Assembly: GCA_041485385.1 (NCBI GenBank)
Contig: JBGPJM010000201.1
Coordinates: 1 to 9,119, forward strand
Length of the DNA: 9,119 nt
From: JBGPJM01 sp041485385
GTDB taxonomy: Bacteria > Planctomycetota > Phycisphaerae > Phycisphaerales > UBA1924
Reading direction: 5' to 3'
Part shown: piece after piece, positions 6,011-9,119 of the stretch
Layout: each line of letters opens with the position of its first letter
How positions within the stretch are numbered: the first letter of the stretch is position 1
Translations under genes and position numbers: made by a program
Notes under the pieces: model-generated
What the model saw: only the letters and a program-made list of their open reading frames with translations
Databases searched by the model: none
What the model was told of the DNA's origin: nothing

Positions 6011-7618
6011 ATGCACCCCGCGCTGCTCAAGCTCATCAGATTGCAGCTCAAGGGCTGGCTCCGCAGGCAGTTCACCGGCGGGTCGGTCCGCCGGATCATC
6101 TTCAGCGTGCTCTCGATCGTCCTACTGGCAGCGTGGCTCGCGGGCACCCTCATCGGCGCCTCCGCCCGGCCGCCGAGGGGCGCGGATGCGATCATGGCGA
6201 CGCTGCCGTTCTATCTCACCCTGCTGGGTCTGCTGCCGATCCTGCTGGGCAACGACGATCGCGCGATCGCGTTCAGCCCCGCCGAGATCGGCTTCCTCTT
6301 CCCGGGGCCCTTCGGCCGGCGGGAGCTGGTGCTCTTCAAGATGCTCAAGATGGCCGCGGGCTCGCTAGCTGGCGCGGTCTTCTTCTCGATCATGCTGCAC
6401 CGGTACGCCGGTGGGTTCGCGTACTGCGTCGCCGGATCGGCGCTGGCGCTGATCTTCATCAACTTCTCGACAACCGTGGTCGCGCTCATCCGCGACATGA
6501 TCGAGGAGCGAGCGTACGCGCTGGCCCGCAAGCTGGGGACTCTTCTGCTGGTCGTCGCCGTCGTGGCCGTCGTCTGGCTCGTGCGCCAATCGGACAAGCC
6601 CACGACGCAGCAGATGAGGGACCTGGCGGATTCGACGCCCGTGCGCATTGCGCTGGCGCCCGCGAGAGTCTTCGCGCACGTCTTCGCGGCGGGAACGCCC
6701 GGAGAGTTCGCCGGCTGGGTCGCGGCGTGCCTGGCGATGATCGCCGGGGCGCTGCTCCTGGTCCTGACCCTGGACAAGGGCTACATGGAAGCAGCGCTGG
6801 CCGCAAGCCAGCGCCGGCAGACCAGGATCACGCGCATGGTCAGGGGCGTCGGCACGGCCGCCGACAAGCCCGTGCGCTCGATGCAACTGCGCGGCCTGGG
6901 GGTCCTGGGTCCCGCGCAGGCGATCGTCCGGAGGCATCTCATCACGGCCCTCCGCGGCTCGCGCGCGTGGATGCTGGCGGTGGTCTTCGCGCTGGGGTAC
7001 GGCTACCTCATCTCGAGGATCATGGGCGACAAGCCCGACTCGCCCGTGCTGGCGGGGATGATGCCGGCGCTGGTGATCCTGCTGATGATGCTGCCGCAGA
7101 CGCTGCGGTTCGACTTCCGGAACGACCTTGACCATCTCGAATATCTGAAGGCCCTGCCGCTCAGGGCGCGGACGGTGGCGCTGGCGGAGATCGCGGTGCC
7201 CACCGTGATCCTCTCGCTGCTGGGATGGGCGATCGCCGGGGGCGTGGCGGCGTTCGTTGGCCTGCCTCCGTCCATCCTGCTGATGGTGGCGATGGCCGTG
7301 CCGCCGCTGGCCGTCTGGATGATCGGGCTGGAGAACTTCGTGTTCCTGATGGTGCCGACGCGCCAGTTCGCGCACGGGCAGGCCGGGATGGTCTTCGGCG
7401 GAAGGCGGATGCTGCTGATGCTCGCGAGGCTGGGGCTGATCGTGGTCGGGGGCGGACCGGTGGGCGCGGTCTCTCTGGGAGTGTGGTCGGCAACGCACTC
7501 GATGCCGGCGACGTATCTGGCCGGCTGGGCAGCGCTCTCGCTGATCGCCGCGGCGATCGTTCTGGCGGTGGCCTGGGCGTACGCCCGCTTCGACGTCAGC
7601 ACGGATATGCCCGTCTGA
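6011..7618 (+). CDS. Putative ABC exporter permease (polytopic membrane protein)
   Basis: The 535-residue protein is the membrane partner of the preceding ATPase; the two genes are separated by 2 nt, so translational coupling is expected. I see roughly 11-12 hydrophobic segments, near residues 29-50, 61-80, 114-132, 134-157, 176-193, 233-252, 320-338, 344-363, 386-418 (possibly two), 421-444, 467-488 and 501-523. Charged loops include NDDRAIAFSPAEIGFLFPGP (81-100) and FDFRNDLDHLEYLKALPL (367-384). These resemble the 'putative ABC exporter' family found in Planctomycetes, and distantly EcsB. A basic cytoplasmic N-terminus (KLIRLQLKGWLRR) precedes the first membrane segment. The ATG at 6011 is the first in-frame start clear of the ATPase stop. 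The substrate cannot be told from sequence. The family label is by recognition, not a search. Confidence 0.88.
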   Translation: MHPALLKLIRLQLKGWLRRQFTGGSVRRIIFSVLSIVLLAAWLAGTLIGASARPPRGADAIMATLPFYLTLLGLLPILLGNDDRAIAFSPAEIGFLFPGPFGRRELVLFKMLKMAAGSLAGAVFFSIMLHRYAGGFAYCVAGSALALIFINFSTTVVALIRDMIEERAYALARKLGTLLLVVAVVAVVWLVRQSDKPTTQQMRDLADSTPVRIALAPARVFAHVFAAGTPGEFAGWVAACLAMIAGALLLVLTLDKGYMEAALAASQRRQTRITRMVRGVGTAADKPVRSMQLRGLGVLGPAQAIVRRHLITALRGSRAWMLAVVFALGYGYLISRIMGDKPDSPVLAGMMPALVILLMMLPQTLRFDFRNDLDHLEYLKALPLRARTVALAEIAVPTVILSLLGWAIAGGVAAFVGLPPSILLMVAMAVPPLAVWMIGLENFVFLMVPTRQFAHGQAGMVFGGRRMLLMLARLGLIVVGGGPVGAVSLGVWSATHSMPATYLAGWAALSLIAAAIVLAVAWAYARFDVSTDMPV

Positions 7619-7690
7619 GCGCGGATGAAGACTCGCTGACCGTACCTGTCCACTCGCACCCCTCCTCGTTCCCCGCTAGGCTGACCGGGG
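7619..7690 (+). promoter_or_regulatory. 72-nt gap with a small hairpin abutting the antiporter start
   Basis: The gap between permease and antiporter contains CCCCG (7671-7675) and CGGGG (7686-7690), able to form a 5-bp GC stem with a 10-nt loop directly before the ATG at 7691. No standard Shine-Dalgarno sequence at normal spacing and no clear promoter boxes are seen. The antiporter could be read through from the ABC operon or have its own promoter. With such short arms in GC-rich DNA the hairpin may be chance. Confidence 0.3.
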
Positions 7691-8953
7691 ATGTCGAACT
7701 TCGAGCTGTCCGTCCGGTTCTTCCTGCAGCTGGTCGTGATCCTGGGCACCTGCCGCGTGGTCGGCGCGATCCTCCGCCTGCTCGGCCAGCCCGCGGCCGT
7801 CGGCGAGATGATCGCGGGGCTGATGCTGGGCCCGTCGCTCCTGGGATGGCTCATTCCCGGGTGGCAGGAGTACCTCTTTCCCAAGGCGTCGATGACGATC
7901 ATCTACGCCGTCTCCCAGGTGGGCCTGGCGCTGTACATGTTCCTGGTCGGTGTCGAGTTCCGCGCCGACCTGATCCGGGCGCGCGTCCGCAGCGCGGCGT
8001 CGGTCTCCATCGCGGGGATCGTGGCGCCGTTTGTCCTGGGGGGCTGCATCGCGTACTTCCTGCACTCCCGCGGCGACCTGTTCGGCCCCGGCGTCGCCGT
8101 GGGGGAGGCGATCCTGTACCTGGGGGCCGCGATGTCGATCACCGCGTTCCCGATGTTGGCGCGCATCATCCAGGAGCGGGGGCTGGCCGGCACATCGCTG
8201 GGCACGCTGGCGCTGGCGGCCGGCTCGATCGACGACGCCGCGGCGTGGTGCGTGATGGCGGTGGTGCTGGCGAGCTTCCAGGGAGACGGCAGGATCGCCG
8301 CGGCGGCCATCGGCGGCGGCGTCGCGTACACGCTCTCGGTGATCTTCCTGGTGCGCCCGCTGCTCGGTCGACTCAAGGCGCGTGCGGAGCGCGAGGACGG
8401 GATCTCCCAGCCGATGCTGATCTTCATTCTGATGCTGGCCATGCTGTGCTCGTGGTTCACGGACTCCATCGGGATCTACGCGGTCTTCGGCGCCTTCATC
8501 CTGGGAACGGCCATCCCGCGGGGCGCCTTCGCCGAGGATCTGCACAAGAAGGTCGGCCCGCTGACCAGCGCTTTCCTGCTGCCGATGTACTTCGTGTATT
8601 CCGGGCTCAACACCAGGATCGGGCTTGTGGACACGGCGGAGATGTGGGCGATCGCCGCGCTGATCCTCGCGGCGGCGATCCTGGGAAAAGGGGTTGCGTG
8701 CTTCGCGGCGGCGAGGCTGAATGGCGAGGGAGCGCGCGAGTCGGTGTCGATCGGGGCCCTGATGAACGCCCGCGGGCTGATGGAGCTGATCATCCTGAAC
8801 ATCGGGCACGAGCTGGGGATCATCTCGCAGCGGCTGTTCACCATCATGGTCATCATGGCGATCGTCACGACGCTGATGGCGACGCCGATCTTCGAGCTGG
8901 TGTACGGGCGAGTGGGGACGGCGAAGCGGGCGAGGCTCGCGGCGGTTCGGTGA
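7691..8953 (+). CDS. Cation:proton antiporter, CPA2 family (Na_H_Exchanger domain)
   Basis: A 420-residue inner-membrane protein predicted to exchange Na+ or K+ for protons, helping set cytoplasmic pH and ion levels. Nearly the whole length is one antiporter domain of about 12 hydrophobic helices. CPA2 landmarks are GEMIAGLMLGPSLLG (38-52), SITAFPMLARII (149-160), the transport-site Asp pair in SIDDAAAW (179-186), IYAVFGAFILGTAIP (262-276) and LMNARGLMELIILNIG (357-372). There is no C-terminal TrkA-N/RCK or Usp domain, so KefB/KefC-type nucleotide gating is not indicated. The ATG at 7691 is well placed before the first helix (SVRFFLQLVVILG). The C-terminus is short and basic (AKRARLAAVR). Its last codons and the TGA stop (8951-8953) lie inside the first unit of the right repeat arm. 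It follows the ABC permease in the same direction after 72 nt. Ion specificity is not predictable from sequence. Confidence 0.94.
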   Translation: MSNFELSVRFFLQLVVILGTCRVVGAILRLLGQPAAVGEMIAGLMLGPSLLGWLIPGWQEYLFPKASMTIIYAVSQVGLALYMFLVGVEFRADLIRARVRSAASVSIAGIVAPFVLGGCIAYFLHSRGDLFGPGVAVGEAILYLGAAMSITAFPMLARIIQERGLAGTSLGTLALAAGSIDDAAAWCVMAVVLASFQGDGRIAAAAIGGGVAYTLSVIFLVRPLLGRLKARAEREDGISQPMLIFILMLAMLCSWFTDSIGIYAVFGAFILGTAIPRGAFAEDLHKKVGPLTSAFLLPMYFVYSGLNTRIGLVDTAEMWAIAALILAAAILGKGVACFAAARLNGEGARESVSIGALMNARGLMELIILNIGHELGIISQRLFTIMVIMAIVTTLMATPIFELVYGRVGTAKRARLAAVR

Positions 8954-9047
8954 GGTTTTTTGAGGTTCGGCATAGGTGTTTTGAGGTTCGATGGGGGTTT
9001 TTTGAGGTTCGGCGAGGTTTTTTGAGGTTTTCGGGGGTTTTTTGAGG
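8946..9047 (+). repeat. Five tandem 20-21 bp T-tract units (right arm)
   Basis: Units at 8946-8965, 8966-8986, 8987-9007, 9008-9027 and 9028-9047 (20, 21, 21, 20 and 20 bp) follow the same length order as in the left arm. All end in TTTTTTGAGG, except the second, which ends in GTTTTGAGG. T4-T6 tracts are centred near 8958, 8980, 9000, 9020, 9029 and 9040, so spacings are about 22, 20, 20, 9 and 11 nt. The first unit reads TTCGGTGAGG where its left-arm counterpart has TTCGGCGAGG; this C-to-T difference forms the TGA stop of the antiporter. Confidence 0.9.
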
Positions 9048-9061
9048 TTCTTCTTCGGGGT

Positions 9062-9098
9062 GTTTTTGATGTAAGTGGTTGTGGCGTGGGGAGTTGTG
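9062..9098 (+). repeat. 37-bp repeat copy C (inside right arm)
   Basis: This copy reads GTTTTT, three variable bases, GTAAGTGGTTGTGGC, five variable bases and GAGTTGTG. It differs from copy B at three positions of the 28-nt core. It is the most diverged copy in its first block (GTGG for GTGC), which breaks the stem that copy A can form. It lies at the same distance from the tandem units as copy B does in the left arm. Confidence 0.75.
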
Positions 9099-9119
9099 GT
9101 GGTTAGCGGCTGCTTGGTT

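Larger units (their letters stand above)
8945..9119 (+). repeat. Right arm of the 175-bp inverted repeat
   Basis: The reverse complement of this segment matches 306-480 without gaps at 159 of 175 positions. Read on the plus strand, which is the antiporter's sense strand, it has the same internal order as the left arm: five tandem T-tract units (8946-9047), a spacer, a 37-bp motif copy (9062-9098) and a tail that matches the left arm up to the last base of the window. The match may continue past 9119. About 83% of the bases on this strand are G or T, a strong skew relative to the neighbouring genes. No gene is visible after 8953. Confidence 0.92.

Noticed and set aside
306..9119. Complete transposon with terminal inverted repeats
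   Set aside because: No transposase, integrase or resolvase is encoded between the arms, and target-site duplications cannot be seen because the right end is cut off. Both arms lie at gene 3' ends, which fits a dispersed repeat equally well. Kept only as an alternative.

Overview
This high-GC window (apart from its two ends) looks like chromosome from a planctomycete, probably of the Phycisphaerae/Phycisphaerales type. The phylum call rests mainly on the left gene pair: a Tat-exported DUF1501 protein next to a large lipoprotein with planctomycete cytochrome (PSCyt1), PSCyt2/DUF1549 and PSD1/DUF1553 domains. This pairing is a hallmark of Planctomycetes. The class-level guess is weaker.

Layout. 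1-495 holds no convincing gene. It is intergenic, with a hairpin-bearing short repeat (66-102), a pyrimidine-rich tract with a small 20-bp tandem repeat (about 107-300), and a 175-bp repeat arm (306-480). 496-5081 is a two-gene minus-strand operon: the lipoprotein gene comes first in transcription order, then the DUF1501 gene 8 nt downstream. 5082-5237 is a divergent intergenic region. 5238-7618 is a plus-strand ABC exporter operon, an EcsA-like ATPase followed after 2 nt by a polytopic permease. A CPA2-type cation:proton antiporter (7691-8953) follows 72 nt later. 8945-9119 is a second copy of the 175-bp repeat, in inverted orientation, and it runs to the window edge.

How the genes relate. 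The left pair is envelope/periplasm directed: a lipid-anchored, potentially haem-bearing protein with a LamG-like sugar- or ligand-binding module, plus a Tat substrate of the alkaline phosphatase-like fold. The right side consists of membrane transport genes. Nothing shows that the two sides act in one pathway; they share only the divergent intergenic region.

The most unusual feature is not a gene. The five genes are bracketed by two 175-nt arms that align as an inverted repeat without gaps (159/175 identical by hand count, including a 53-nt perfect block). Each arm lies immediately 3' of the last gene of an outward-reading transcription unit, in the same orientation relative to that gene. 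Each arm contains five tandem 20-21 nt units whose T4-T6 tracts fall at roughly 10- or 20-nt intervals, as expected for intrinsically curved DNA. The right arm supplies the antiporter's stop codon. I read this as a dispersed 3'-end-associated repeat family or recombination substrate. No transposase, integrase or other mobility gene is visible.
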